A stretch of DNA of 64,000 nt from JBJYKD01 sp049310025 (GCF_049310025.1 NZ_JBJYKD010000004.1:62001-126000), one strand, 5' to 3'. Counted from the first letter of the stretch, positions 7,983 to 16,886 are shown. The notes: a model not told the origin generated them from the letters alone. A program made the numbers and translations.

Positions 7983-8645
7983 GTGAATCAAAGAGAGATG
8001 TTAAAGGCTATTGCAAATAGCCTCCTTCAAATGGATGAAGAGCAAACGGCTGAAAATTCAAAAAAAGCCCTTGAGATGGGGATAAGCCCCTTGACTATCA
8101 TAAACGAAGGGCTGGTGGCCGGCATGAATGAGGCGGGAAGACTTTTTGAAGAAAACGAATATTTTGTCCCTGAGCTTTTATTGTGCTCTGACGCCATGTA
8201 TGCGGGCCTCAATGTGGTAACCCCTCTTATAAAAAAAGAAGAGGTCAGGAAGGTTGGGACTGCAGTTATCGGGGTGGTGGAAGGAGATACTCACGACATA
8301 GGGAAAAATCTTGTTAAAGTCATGATGGAGGCCGCGGGGTTTGATGTGATTGATTTGGGGAGAAATGTGCCGGCGAGAGATTTCGTTCAGGCAGCTAGGG
8401 AAAAGAATGCCGATCTTGTGTGCCTTTCCACTCTTATGACCACCACCATGGGAGAGATGAAAAAGGTGATTGAACTGCTGAAGGCCGAGAAAATACGAGA
8501 CCGGGTGAGAGTTCTGGTGGGAGGCGGGCCGGTATCGGCCAGCTTTGCCAGGAGCATAGGAGCCGACGGCTACGGGGAAAACGCATCCAGCGCCGTGAGG
8601 GTCGCAAAAAAGGTTCTCGGAGTTTCACAGATTTTGGCATCATAA
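7983..8645 (+). CDS. Methyltransferase-associated corrinoid protein (MtaC/MtbC/MtvC-like)
   Basis: A 220-residue cobalamin carrier. A four-helix cap domain (about 1-85) is followed by a Rossmann B12-binding domain with the signature GDTHDIGKN; His104 is the expected lower axial ligand to cobalt. Downstream LSTLMTTT and VGGGPVS complete the B12-binding pattern. Such proteins shuttle a methyl group between a substrate methyltransferase and an acceptor methyltransferase. The start is GTG at 7983 after GGGGGA. It heads a plus-strand cluster with three UroD-family methyltransferases and a reductive activator. The methyl donor cannot be read from the sequence. Confidence 0.9.
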   Translation: MNQREMLKAIANSLLQMDEEQTAENSKKALEMGISPLTIINEGLVAGMNEAGRLFEENEYFVPELLLCSDAMYAGLNVVTPLIKKEEVRKVGTAVIGVVEGDTHDIGKNLVKVMMEAAGFDVIDLGRNVPARDFVQAAREKNADLVCLSTLMTTTMGEMKKVIELLKAEKIRDRVRVLVGGGPVSASFARSIGADGYGENASSAVRVAKKVLGVSQILAS

Positions 8646-8658
8646 AGGGGAGCATGCG

Positions 8659-9699
8659 ATGGAAAACTTAAAAGCACGCTTGATTGATGCAATATACGGC
8701 AATCCAGTCGACCGTGTGCCGGTAATATGCCCCGGCGGTATGATGAATATGGCGGTTGTGGATGTGATGAAGGCTACTTCATGCTTCTGGCCTGAGGCCC
8801 ATACCGACCCCGGCGCCATGGCAAGACTTTCTCTGGGTGTACATTTTCTCGGCGGAATTGAAAATGTGGGCGTGCCTTTTTGCATGACCGCAGAAGCGGA
8901 AGCTATGGGCGCAAAAATTTATATGGGCACCGTGGAAACCGAACCCCGGGTGGTGGAATATCCGTTAACGGATGTGAAAGAATGGGAAAAGCTGAAAGCA
9001 ATAACAGAAGAGCACTACAGAGTGGCGGTAATTCTGGAAGCTATAAGACTGATTAGAAAGTCATATCCTGAACTCCCCATCATAGGTAATCTCACCGGCC
9101 CCATAAGTCTTGCCACTTCGCTCATTGAACCCATGGAATTCTACAGGGCGATGAGAAAGAGGCCGGGTGAAACCCTTGCTTTTCTTGACTTTGTTGCGGA
9201 AAACATCATAACTATGGGAGAGGCCATGGTCAAAGCCGGGGCGGACGTCATAAACCTGGCGGACCCCAGCGGTACTGGCGAAATACTGGGTCCAGCGGCT
9301 TTCGGTGAAATAGCCGTCCCTTACATTAACAGGATAACGGAAACCATTGAAAGGGATACCCGAAAACCTGTAATGGTTCATATCTGCGGGCGATTGCTGC
9401 CGGTTTTAAAAGAGCTTTCAAAATTTAAGGCTCGGGTGCTCAGCATCGATGCCATCACCAACCTGAGAAAAGTAAAGCAGAGCCTTCCCGATAAGGTCAT
9501 AATGGGTAATGTCAGCACCTTTCTGCTTGAAAAGGGTACCCCGGAGAGGGTGAAAAAGGCGGCGTGGATCTCCATAAAGCAGGGGGCTGGAATCTTATCC
9601 CCCGCCTGCGGCATAGGGGCCAGGACACCTGTCGCGAACATTCGGGCCATGGTGGAGGCAGCGAGGGAAATTGCAGATGAAAAAGCCGGAGCCAGCTAA
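8659..9699 (+). CDS. UroD-family (MtaA/CmuA-like) methyltransferase, zinc motif intact
   Basis: A 346-residue TIM-barrel protein of the uroporphyrinogen-decarboxylase fold. The zinc motif known from MtaA and MtbA is visible as H241-x-C243 (VHICG) and C317 (SPACGIG). In that family zinc activates a thiol that takes a methyl group from the corrinoid protein. It lies 13 bp behind the corrinoid-protein gene, a natural pairing. In a bacterium the acceptor would not be coenzyme M in the methanogen sense; a thiol or folate acceptor is possible. True uroporphyrinogen decarboxylase is unlikely because of the zinc motif and the neighbours. Confidence 0.82.
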   Translation: MENLKARLIDAIYGNPVDRVPVICPGGMMNMAVVDVMKATSCFWPEAHTDPGAMARLSLGVHFLGGIENVGVPFCMTAEAEAMGAKIYMGTVETEPRVVEYPLTDVKEWEKLKAITEEHYRVAVILEAIRLIRKSYPELPIIGNLTGPISLATSLIEPMEFYRAMRKRPGETLAFLDFVAENIITMGEAMVKAGADVINLADPSGTGEILGPAAFGEIAVPYINRITETIERDTRKPVMVHICGRLLPVLKELSKFKARVLSIDAITNLRKVKQSLPDKVIMGNVSTFLLEKGTPERVKKAAWISIKQGAGILSPACGIGARTPVANIRAMVEAAREIADEKAGAS

Positions 9700-10648
9700 A
9701 AAAGAGAGGGTGTATGCGGCTCTCCAGGGCAAAAACCGGGGCAGGCCGCCATGCGGGGAGATAGCGTTTCCGCCGGAATTTGCGGGCTATTACCATTCAA
9801 ATTCAATTCTTACAGGAGACAGTAATAAAAACGATATATCTCCACGGGATTTATCAATACTGGAATGCATCCTTTCAGATTTAAGGGCGGATATAGCCGT
9901 AATTTCACTGGAGCCGTATATGGCAGCATCTGCCGTGACGGCCGGCAGCGCCGCAGAAGTGAAGCATTTTATATATAATACCGATTACTTCGTACTGGGA
10001 GGAGTGCCGGGGATATTTTATCCGGCAATAGAAGAACTGGGCTTTGAGGAAGCCGCGCGTATGGCGAAGAAGCAGCCGGAAGAATTCAGGCTGAACCTAA
10101 AAAAATTGAGAGAAAGACATGAAAAACTGGCCGCAGACCTGCTGAGTCAAGGAACTCACGGTATTATCATATTCGATGACCTGGCCGGAAGTCACGGTCC
10201 TTTATTTTCACCGGTTATGTTGAGGCAGCTGGTTTTTCCGGAACTTGAAGAACTGATTTCAAAAATAAGAATCAAAGCGAAGCCGGTCTTTTTCCATTCC
10301 GACGGCAATATAACCGGAATCCTTCATGATATTATGGACATGGGGGTAGATGTAATTCACGGATTTGAAGGCATGACCCTTAAAAATATAAGGGCTGTAA
10401 AAAAAATCCTCGGAAATAGAGCAACTTTTATGGGGAATATTCCGGTTAATTTTAAACCTGATGAAGCGGATAAAATATACACCACCGTAAGAGAAATGAA
10501 AAAAATTTTCACCGATGGCCGGTACATCTTTTCCAGCGACGGCGGAACAATGCCCGCATCGCTGGATAACCTGAGGATGGTTTATAGATATTTTCATAAA
10601 CTCTGGGAGGGAATAAATGAGCAGAGTCACAATAACCATACATCCTGA
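9677..10648 (+). CDS. UroD-family protein with altered zinc motif, possible substrate methyltransferase
   Basis: A 323-residue UroD-fold protein. At the place where the two sister proteins have HICG it has H207-S-D209 (FFHSDGN), and where they have a Cys near the C-terminus it has SSDGG (residues 286-290). The thiol-type zinc site is therefore missing. It overlaps the end of the previous gene by 23 bp and the start of the RACo gene by 32 bp, so the cluster is tightly coupled. ATG at 9677 follows GAGGGAAATTGCAG. One reading is that this is the methyl-donor-side enzyme, since no MttB, MtaB or MtvB homologue of another fold is present; this is inference. Confidence 0.72.
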   Translation: MKKPEPAKKERVYAALQGKNRGRPPCGEIAFPPEFAGYYHSNSILTGDSNKNDISPRDLSILECILSDLRADIAVISLEPYMAASAVTAGSAAEVKHFIYNTDYFVLGGVPGIFYPAIEELGFEEAARMAKKQPEEFRLNLKKLRERHEKLAADLLSQGTHGIIIFDDLAGSHGPLFSPVMLRQLVFPELEELISKIRIKAKPVFFHSDGNITGILHDIMDMGVDVIHGFEGMTLKNIRAVKKILGNRATFMGNIPVNFKPDEADKIYTTVREMKKIFTDGRYIFSSDGGTMPASLDNLRMVYRYFHKLWEGINEQSHNNHTS

Positions 10649-12440
10649 AAATAAAAAAATAGAGGCCGAGGCGGGTCAAAATCTGATGAGTATATTGAGA
10701 AGGGCCGGAGTAAATATGGAGTTTCCCTGCGGCGGGTGCGGGACCTGCGGCAGGTGCAGGGTAAAGATACTGTCAAAGACCCCGCCTCCAAAAGAGGAGG
10801 AATTAATGCTCATTTCTACATCGGAATTGGAAAAGGGTGTCCGCCTGGCATGCCTGTGCAATGTAAGCTCCGACATGGATGTAGAATTGCTGTTCAAAGG
10901 TAAAAAAGGAGTGGTGCTGGAGACGGGATTTGTTGGAGAATTTAATATAAATCCTCCTCTCAAAAAGGTGTTTTTCCGTTTGACCGCCGCGAACAGAACC
11001 GGTGTCCCGCTGGAACGGCAATTAGAGGATGAGGTGGGATACCCCCTGGCGCCTGAATGCAGGCTGGAACTGCTTCAAATCTTCTCCGGCACACCCATGC
11101 GGGAAGGTACCGCCATTATCAGAAACGGCAGGATAACCGGTATTGAGGCAGGAAATACCGCTTCGTTGTTATACGGTGTGGCGGTGGACATCGGCACCAC
11201 CACCGTGGTGGTTTCCCTGGTCAATTTGAGTGACGGCAGGGAAGAAGCGGTGGTATCCGATTTAAACCCACAGATAGAATTCGGCCAGGATGTGCTGGCG
11301 CGTATAAGTTTTGCCGCAAAGGGGCGGTGGGAGCTCGAACGGTTGAAGAATTTAATAATAGAGGCTATAAACGGGCTCATAAACAAGGTAAGTGCCAGAG
11401 CAAACATTTCTCCAAGATATATCTATGAAGTTTCCGTTGCGGCCAATCCCACCATGACACACCTGTTTTTGGGCATAAATCCCGAGACCATCGGTTCCGC
11501 TCCTTATAATCCTGTTCTGAATGGGGCCATATACGTGAAGGCCGGTGAACTGGGGATTAATATTTCTCCATTCGGCATGGTCTACTGCCTGCCTGCCATA
11601 TCCGGTTACGTGGGTGCCGATATTACGGCGGGGATAATGGCTACAGGAATGTATAAAAAGAATGAAAAGTCATTACTCATGGATATAGGCACCAACGGCG
11701 AACTGGTTTTATTCGATGGACAAAAACTCTTTGCATGCTCTTCGCCCGCCGGACCCGCCCTGGAAGGGGTTAATATAAGCTGCGGCATGAGGGCGGCTCC
11801 GGGGGCCATCGAGGAAGTACGCATTATTGAAGAAGATGTTTCCGTCAAAACCATAGGGGGAGAGCAGCCGGCGGGCCTTTGCGGCAGCGGCATTATCGAC
11901 CTCATATCCGAGCTATTAAAAGCCGGGGTTATAGATTCGAGCGGGAAATTGAGCAGCAGCGGTGAAGGAGTTCCGGAAAAAATCGCTCGTCGGATTTTTG
12001 AAAAAGATGGGAAAACGGTCTTTAAGGTAACGGAAGCCGGCGAAAATTCAGAATCCATATACCTCACCGCCAGGGACATCAGACAGGTACAGCTGGCGAA
12101 GGGGGCCATATGGGCGGGGATAACCGCCTTGCTGGAACAAAACAAACTGGGTCCCGACGATATTGACAGGATTTATGTGGCCGGCGCCTTCGGGGCACAT
12201 CTCCGCACCGAAAGCCTTATAGGCATAGGAATGGCGGCCGAAGAGTGGGAGGGTAAAATATTATTCGTGGGCAATACTTCAAAGACCGGAGCCATGATGT
12301 GTTTGCTGTCGGAGGATTTAAGATGCGAGGCGGAAAAGGTGGCAGGAAATGTAAATTATATAGAGCTTTCGATGCTGCCGGGTTTTGAACGCATATTTAC
12401 CAAAAGCTTAAAATTTCCGGAGAGGAGAAACAAGACATGA
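10617..12440 (+). CDS. Reductive activator of corrinoid proteins (RACo-like, 2Fe-2S plus ASKHA)
   Basis: A 607-residue ATP-dependent activator that re-reduces inactive Co(II) corrinoid to Co(I). The N-terminal ferredoxin domain has the 2Fe-2S ligands in FPCGGCGTCGRC (C38, C44, C47) plus a further Cys in LACLCN (C79/C81). Linker and middle domains follow. The C-terminal half is an ASKHA-type fold with DIGTTTVVVSL near residue 190, DIGTNGELVL, and a late AGAFGAHL segment. The match to RACo/DUF4445 proteins is clear in domain order and length. It starts inside the previous gene and its stop overlaps the next start as ATGA, consistent with one translationally coupled operon. Confidence 0.92.
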   Translation: MSRVTITIHPENKKIEAEAGQNLMSILRRAGVNMEFPCGGCGTCGRCRVKILSKTPPPKEEELMLISTSELEKGVRLACLCNVSSDMDVELLFKGKKGVVLETGFVGEFNINPPLKKVFFRLTAANRTGVPLERQLEDEVGYPLAPECRLELLQIFSGTPMREGTAIIRNGRITGIEAGNTASLLYGVAVDIGTTTVVVSLVNLSDGREEAVVSDLNPQIEFGQDVLARISFAAKGRWELERLKNLIIEAINGLINKVSARANISPRYIYEVSVAANPTMTHLFLGINPETIGSAPYNPVLNGAIYVKAGELGINISPFGMVYCLPAISGYVGADITAGIMATGMYKKNEKSLLMDIGTNGELVLFDGQKLFACSSPAGPALEGVNISCGMRAAPGAIEEVRIIEEDVSVKTIGGEQPAGLCGSGIIDLISELLKAGVIDSSGKLSSSGEGVPEKIARRIFEKDGKTVFKVTEAGENSESIYLTARDIRQVQLAKGAIWAGITALLEQNKLGPDDIDRIYVAGAFGAHLRTESLIGIGMAAEEWEGKILFVGNTSKTGAMMCLLSEDLRCEAEKVAGNVNYIELSMLPGFERIFTKSLKFPERRNKT

Positions 12441-13477
12441 ACGGCAGGCAAAGGGTTTTCGATACCCTGCAGGGAAAACCGGCAGGAGCCGCTACGGTTT
12501 TTGCAACGGAATTCTGGGCTCTAAACCGGCGTGGGTATTCCATAAAGGATTTTTTGGAAAATCCAAAAAAGCTTGCCCCGCTTGTTATAGAAGAGGCTCT
12601 TGGTATAGATTCAGATATTTTCTTTTTGCTGGCCGGTCTTACTGGAGTGCCGGTGATGGAGCTGGGCGGTCAAATGCGGTTTCCCGAAAGGGGAGCGCCT
12701 TTTATGGAAAAACCTCTGATTGAAAACGAAATGGATTTACAGAAACTCGACATTGCGACGGTAAAATCCGGCGACAAGGTCCGCTCTCTCCAGCAGGTGG
12801 CCGGTTTTATAAACAAATGCGTCAAGGAAAAGCAGGTACTGGCGGTAAACTGCCGGGCGCCCTTTACCCAGGCGGCTCAAATGGTGGGGCCCGACCGCTT
12901 TATGAGGCTTCTTTACCGTGATGAAGTCTTCGTCCGTGAAGTTATGGAGTTTTCTACCCGCCTTTTTATTGAGTATGTAACCCTCTTTATTGAAGAGGGC
13001 ATTGAGATGATATACATCTCGGACCCTTCGGCATCGGGCGACCTCATATCAAGAAAGCATTTTGAAAAGTATGTCTTTCCTTATTTAAATGACGTTAACG
13101 ATTATATCAAAGGCCGGGGGGTGAAGACACTCCTGCACATATGCGGTGACACCACCGACAGGCTGGATTTAATACGCAAAATCGGCCCCGATATAATGTC
13201 TGTAGACCACAAGGTGGATTTGACTTTGGCCAGGAAGCTTCTTGGAGACGACGTGTGCCTTGCAGGCAACGTAGATCCGTCTTCCGTGATGGAATACGGT
13301 GACCCGGGGGATGTGACCCGGGCCGCCACTGAATGCATAAAAGCGGCAGGTGCCGGAAAATTTATTCTCATGCCGGGGTGTGAGATATCGGGAAACACCC
13401 CCATGAAAAATATAAAGGAGTTTTTAAGGGTGGGTCACCGGCATTGTATGAGTGAATCGGAAGCTGGAGGTAAGTAA
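12437..13477 (+). CDS. UroD-family (MtaA-like) methyltransferase, second copy with intact zinc motif
   Basis: A 346-residue UroD-fold protein. The zinc ligands H234-x-C236 (LHICGD) and C315 (MPGCE) are present. ISDPSASGDLIS near residue 194 is a typical barrel loop of the MtaA/CmuA group. It begins in the RACo stop codon (ATGA). With two zinc-type copies and one without, the cluster could serve more than one methyl donor or acceptor. It is followed after 69 bp by two PLP enzymes on the same strand. Confidence 0.82.
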   Translation: MNGRQRVFDTLQGKPAGAATVFATEFWALNRRGYSIKDFLENPKKLAPLVIEEALGIDSDIFFLLAGLTGVPVMELGGQMRFPERGAPFMEKPLIENEMDLQKLDIATVKSGDKVRSLQQVAGFINKCVKEKQVLAVNCRAPFTQAAQMVGPDRFMRLLYRDEVFVREVMEFSTRLFIEYVTLFIEEGIEMIYISDPSASGDLISRKHFEKYVFPYLNDVNDYIKGRGVKTLLHICGDTTDRLDLIRKIGPDIMSVDHKVDLTLARKLLGDDVCLAGNVDPSSVMEYGDPGDVTRAATECIKAAGAGKFILMPGCEISGNTPMKNIKEFLRVGHRHCMSESEAGGK

Positions 13478-13546
13478 ACGGCGCTTTTGATTAAAAATAA
13501 GATGGTATATGCTTCTAATATTATATCTAAAAAGGGGAATTTTAAA

Positions 13547-14473
13547 ATGTCCAAAGTGGCAAATGATATAAGGGAACTTATCGGCGGTACACCGCTTCTC
13601 AAAATTAATAATTTTTCCCTCCCGGACGAAGTAAAAATATATGCCAAGCTGGAGTATTTTAATCCGGGAGGCAGCATAAAGGACAGGGCCGGTCTTTTCA
13701 TGCTGGAAGAAGCTGAAAAACACGGCATGTTAAGACCGGGTGCGACCATTATTGAGCCGACCGCCGGCAATACCGGTATCGGCATAGCACTGGCGGCGCT
13801 GAATAAGGGTTATAAGGTAATATTCGTGGTGCCCGAGAAATTTTCTGAGGAAAAGCAGGAGCTTATGAAGGCTCTTGGTGCGGAAATCATTCACACCCCC
13901 ACCGACAGGGGTATGGAAGGGGCCATTGAGAAGGCGCGGGATTTAAGCCGGGAAATACCCGATTCTTTTATTCCAAACCAGTTTGAAAACCCGGCGAACC
14001 CGCTGGCCCACTACAAGACCACGGGTCCCGAGATTTATGAGCAGCTGGACGGGAAGGTGGATTATTTCGTGGCGGGCGTTGGCAGCGGAGGGACTTTTAC
14101 GGGCGCCGTGAGGTACTTAAAAGAAAAAAATCCCAAAATTAAAGCTGTGGCCGTAGAACCGGAAGGTTCCATTCTGGGAGGAGGACCTAAAGGTTCTCAC
14201 AAAACCGAAGGCATTGGCGTGGAATTTATACCGAAAACACTGGATGTAAATCTAATAGATGAAGTGATTACCGTTTCGGATGAAGACGCCTTCAACATGG
14301 TGAAAGAACTGGCCAGAAGAGAAGGGCTTCTGGTAGGGAGTTCTTCTGGAGCTGCTTTTTATGCGGCTTACCGAATTGCCGGGAGAATTACAGGCCCGGC
14401 CAATATTGTGACGATTTTCCCCGACGGCAGTGAAAGGTACCTGAGTAAAAAAATTTACCAGGGGGGTATTTAA
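13547..14473 (+). CDS. PLP-dependent cystathionine beta-synthase / cysteine synthase family protein (MccA-like)
   Basis: A 308-residue fold-type II PLP enzyme. The PLP lysine is K45 (NPGGSIKDR), the phosphate-binding loop is GSGGTFTG, and the substrate loop reads PTAGNTGIG. From family knowledge PTAGNTG is typical of the MccA/YrhA branch that condenses serine or O-acetylserine with homocysteine, while PTSGNTG (seen in the cysK at 16894) marks cysteine synthase. ATG at 13547 follows AAAAGGGG. An MccB-like gene starts three bases downstream, as in the Bacillus mccA-mccB pair. Together they would convert homocysteine to cysteine. Confidence 0.8.
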   Translation: MSKVANDIRELIGGTPLLKINNFSLPDEVKIYAKLEYFNPGGSIKDRAGLFMLEEAEKHGMLRPGATIIEPTAGNTGIGIALAALNKGYKVIFVVPEKFSEEKQELMKALGAEIIHTPTDRGMEGAIEKARDLSREIPDSFIPNQFENPANPLAHYKTTGPEIYEQLDGKVDYFVAGVGSGGTFTGAVRYLKEKNPKIKAVAVEPEGSILGGGPKGSHKTEGIGVEFIPKTLDVNLIDEVITVSDEDAFNMVKELARREGLLVGSSSGAAFYAAYRIAGRITGPANIVTIFPDGSERYLSKKIYQGGI

Positions 14474-14475
14474 CC

Positions 14476-15609
14476 GTGAGACCGGATACAAAGCTGCTTC
14501 ACACGGGTTTTGAAACAGATGAAAAGACCGGGGCTGTGAGCTATCCCATCTACCAGGTCTCCACCTACAGGCAGGAGGCTCCGGGAAAACACCTCGGATA
14601 TGAATATTCCCGGACGGGTAATCCCTCTCGCGAAGCTCTGGAAAAGGTAATAGCAAGCCTGGAGGAGGGTAAAAGAGGTTTTGCTTTTGCCTCCGGGATG
14701 GCCGCTATTACGGCTGTCTTCATGCTCTTCTCAAAAGGAGATCATGTTATTGTATCCGATGACGTCTATGGCGGAACTTATCGGGTGTTGAGTAAGGTGT
14801 TCGACAGGATGGGGATTGAAGCCGCATATGTTGATACCACTGACTTAACCTCTATAAAAAAGGCCATAAAGTCAAATACCAGGGCGGTGTTTATTGAAAC
14901 CCCCACCAATCCCCTTCTCAAAATAACGGATATAAGGGCTGTGGCCGAACTTTGCGACACCCATAGTCTTTTACTGCTCGTGGACAACACCTTCATGACA
15001 CCATACTGGCAAAAGCCCCTGTCACTGGGGGCCGATATAGTAATCCATAGTGCCACAAAGTATCTGGGCGGTCACAGCGATGTGGTGGCCGGGCTTGCAG
15101 CCGTGAAGGATGAAGACCTGGGAGAAAAACTTCACTTCATTCAGAATTCCACCGGAGGAGTCCTGGGGCCTTTCGATTCATGGCTTTTGATGAGAGGTAT
15201 AAAGACCCTGGGCCTTCGTATGCAGCGCCATGAACAGAACGCGAATGAGTTAGCCGGCTTTCTTACGACTCTGCCCCAGGTAAAAAAGGTATATTACCCT
15301 GGACTTCCAGAGCACCCCGGTCATGAAATTCAGAAGCGGCAGGCTGGGGGATTTGGCGGAATGATATCCTTTGAACTGGCATCCGAAGAACTGGCCGAAA
15401 AAATGCTCAGGAAACTAAAAATAATTACCCTGGCCGAAAGCCTGGGAGCTGTTGAAAGCCTGATAAGCCTTCCGGCGAGAATGACGCACGCTTCCATACC
15501 CGAAGAAGAGCGAAAAGCAAGGGGTATCAGCAATAGTCTGGTGCGCCTTTCGGTGGGAATAGAAGATGTACGGGACTTGAAAGATGACATTTTAACCGCC
15601 TTGAGCTGA
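14476..15609 (+). CDS. Cys/Met-metabolism PLP enzyme: cystathionine gamma-lyase or gamma-synthase type (MccB-like)
   Basis: A 377-residue fold-type I PLP enzyme of the MetB/MetC group. The PLP lysine is K195 in HSATKYLGGH; YEYSRTGNPSR near residue 43 and the SLPARMTHASIPEEER segment near 334 are family signatures. Start is GTG at 14476, GGGGGG upstream. Sequence alone does not separate gamma-lyase, gamma-synthase and O-acetylhomoserine variants, but pairing with an MccA-like enzyme favours gamma-lyase in reverse transsulfuration. A terminator follows. Confidence 0.85.
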   Translation: MRPDTKLLHTGFETDEKTGAVSYPIYQVSTYRQEAPGKHLGYEYSRTGNPSREALEKVIASLEEGKRGFAFASGMAAITAVFMLFSKGDHVIVSDDVYGGTYRVLSKVFDRMGIEAAYVDTTDLTSIKKAIKSNTRAVFIETPTNPLLKITDIRAVAELCDTHSLLLLVDNTFMTPYWQKPLSLGADIVIHSATKYLGGHSDVVAGLAAVKDEDLGEKLHFIQNSTGGVLGPFDSWLLMRGIKTLGLRMQRHEQNANELAGFLTTLPQVKKVYYPGLPEHPGHEIQKRQAGGFGGMISFELASEELAEKMLRKLKIITLAESLGAVESLISLPARMTHASIPEEERKARGISNSLVRLSVGIEDVRDLKDDILTALS

Positions 15610-15670
15610 GTTTATTAAACATGCCCGGAGTATGGGCCGGCATGGAGTGAAACAGAAAACATAAAAATAA

Positions 15671-15698
15671 GGCCCCCGTTGATGGGGGGCATTTTTTT
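15671..15698. terminator. Bidirectional terminator between the transsulfuration genes and cotJC
   Basis: GCCCCC at 15672-15677 pairs with GGGGGC ending at 15690 around a short loop. Ts follow on the plus strand, and an A-rich flank gives a U-rich tail on the minus strand. It serves two convergent units. Confidence 0.85.
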
Positions 15699-16269
15699 AG
15701 AAAATATGTTTTCTGGTCATGTAGTCTCTAACAAGCATCAATGTTTCTCCAAATCTCTGGAAATGCACCACTTCTCTTTCCCTGAGGAAAGACAGGGCGG
15801 CAACGACCCCGGCATCGTCGGTTAAGTTAATCAGGTGTTCATAGGTGGTGCGGGCTTTCTGTTCGGCCGCCAAATCTTCGTGCAGGTCTGTGATGGGATC
15901 GCCGGTCGCTTGGATATATGCGGCCGTCCAGGGAACCCCCGCCGCATCATGGGGGTAAAGCGCATGGTCGTGCTGGGCGTAGTGGTCGCCGATACCCGCT
16001 CTGCGCAGTTGTTCCGGCGTGGCCCCATCGGTGAGCTTGTATATCAAAGTTCCTATTATTTCCCAGTGAGCCAGCTCTTCGGTGCCTATATCCGTTAAAA
16101 CAGCCTTGGCCTGGGCTATGGGCATGGTATAGCGCTGAGTAAGGTATCTGACGGCGGCCGAAAGCTCGCTGTCCGGCCCTCCGTACTGGGCAAAAAGGTA
16201 TTTGGCCATCCCCAGGTCTACGCGGCTGACGTTTGCCGGGTATTCGAGCTTTTTCTCATAGTACCACAT
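15697..16269 (-). CDS. cotJC: Spore coat protein CotJC / manganese-catalase family
   Basis: A 190-residue protein of the manganese catalase superfamily. Metal-ligand patterns of a four-helix ferritin-like core are visible: EELAHWEII near residue 65, then E..KARTTYEHL and REREVVHF near 165. CotJC is part of the inner spore coat and may detoxify peroxide. The upstream cotJB ends 15 bp before it. Third gene of cotJABC. Confidence 0.92.
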   Translation of the reverse strand: MWYYEKKLEYPANVSRVDLGMAKYLFAQYGGPDSELSAAVRYLTQRYTMPIAQAKAVLTDIGTEELAHWEIIGTLIYKLTDGATPEQLRRAGIGDHYAQHDHALYPHDAAGVPWTAAYIQATGDPITDLHEDLAAEQKARTTYEHLINLTDDAGVVAALSFLREREVVHFQRFGETLMLVRDYMTRKHIF

Positions 16270-16284
16270 TTGCCTTCACCCCCG

Positions 16285-16539
16285 TTAATATCTTATTTCC
16301 CAGGGCCACGGATCGCTGATATACTGGTACGGGTACTGCGATATGGAATCAAGCTTTAGCGGTCCGAACCTTTCCTCATAAATGGCTTTTAGCTGATGCG
16401 ACCTTCTTGCGAGCCTGCTGTGGTCCTCTAAAGCTCTCCTGTCGTCGGGGTGAGTATCAAGAAAAAGAGCAAGTTCGTATACGGCGAAATCAACAGCCTG
16501 TATTTCCGTCAAAAGATTTATCATTTCCGGAATTTGCAT
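16285..16539 (-). CDS. cotJB: Spore coat assembly protein CotJB
   Basis: An 84-residue protein with the CotJB pattern: helical N-terminus (LLTEIQAVDFAVYELALFLDTHPDD) and a C-terminal P-W-P-W-E segment (SDPWPWEI). GGTGGAGGTG precedes the ATG. It lies between cotJA and cotJC, as in Bacillus. Confidence 0.9.
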   Translation of the reverse strand: MQIPEMINLLTEIQAVDFAVYELALFLDTHPDDRRALEDHSRLARRSHQLKAIYEERFGPLKLDSISQYPYQYISDPWPWEIRY

Positions 16540-16560
16540 GTTTTACACCTCCACCAAATA

Positions 16561-16731
16561 TTATACGGCGGTTCTCGGCGGGTAAGGCCTGTAAAGCTCG
16601 GGAAAAATGGTTCCATTGATTAACGCTGTTCTGAGATCAAAGGTTTCTCCGTACATCTGGCTGGGGATGTAGGCCTCCGCCAATCTCATGTCCATATGCA
16701 AATCCCTTTGCAGGTCATTATGTTCGGACAT
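16561..16731 (-). CDS. cotJA: Spore coat-associated protein CotJA
   Basis: A 56-residue protein. From residue 17 it reads LAEAYIPSQMYGETF, then LFPELYRPYPPR-like text at 43-53 (actual TIFPELYRPYPPR). This Pro/Tyr-rich pattern is the CotJA family. GGGGAGG precedes the ATG at 16731, and cotJB begins 22 bp after its stop. Identification rests on the pattern and on its place at the head of the cotJ operon. Confidence 0.88.
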   Translation of the reverse strand: MSEHNDLQRDLHMDMRLAEAYIPSQMYGETFDLRTALINGTIFPELYRPYPPRTAV

Positions 16732-16821
16732 TCTTATTCCTCCCCGTCAAGATTTTCTGTTTGCGCCATCAACGTAATAATTTCAGCAGAAAGTGGTAAA
16801 GTTGTCAGCATCTTTCAATAC

Positions 16822-16849
16822 TATATTATGCGAGCCCGGTGTTTTCAGT
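16822..16849 (-). promoter_or_regulatory. SigK/SigE-like mother-cell promoter of cotJABC
   Basis: Read on the minus strand, AC (16849-16848) is followed after 17 bases by CATAATATA (16830-16822). AC-N16/17-CATAnnnTA is the SigK consensus. In Bacillus cotJ uses SigE, whose -10 (CATACANT) is close to this, so either mother-cell sigma is possible. Confidence 0.45.
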
Positions 16850-16860
16850 TACAAATAAAT

Positions 16861-16886
16861 AACCGGCGGAGAATTCCGCCGGTTTT
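16861..16886. terminator. Hairpin terminator downstream of cysK
   Basis: AACCGGCGGA at 16861-16870 pairs with TCCGCCGGTT at 16875-16884, a ten-base-pair stem with a four-base loop. It lies between the cysK stop and the cotJ promoter. The minus-strand tail is U-rich but interrupted. Confidence 0.7.

Noticed and set aside
9677..10648. True uroporphyrinogen decarboxylase for haem synthesis
   Set aside because: The gene is embedded by overlap between a corrinoid methyltransferase and RACo, and no other haem gene is near.
13478..13546. Separate promoter for the mccA-like gene
   Set aside because: TTGATT at 13487 has no -10 at a usable spacing, so the gene may be read from the upstream cluster.
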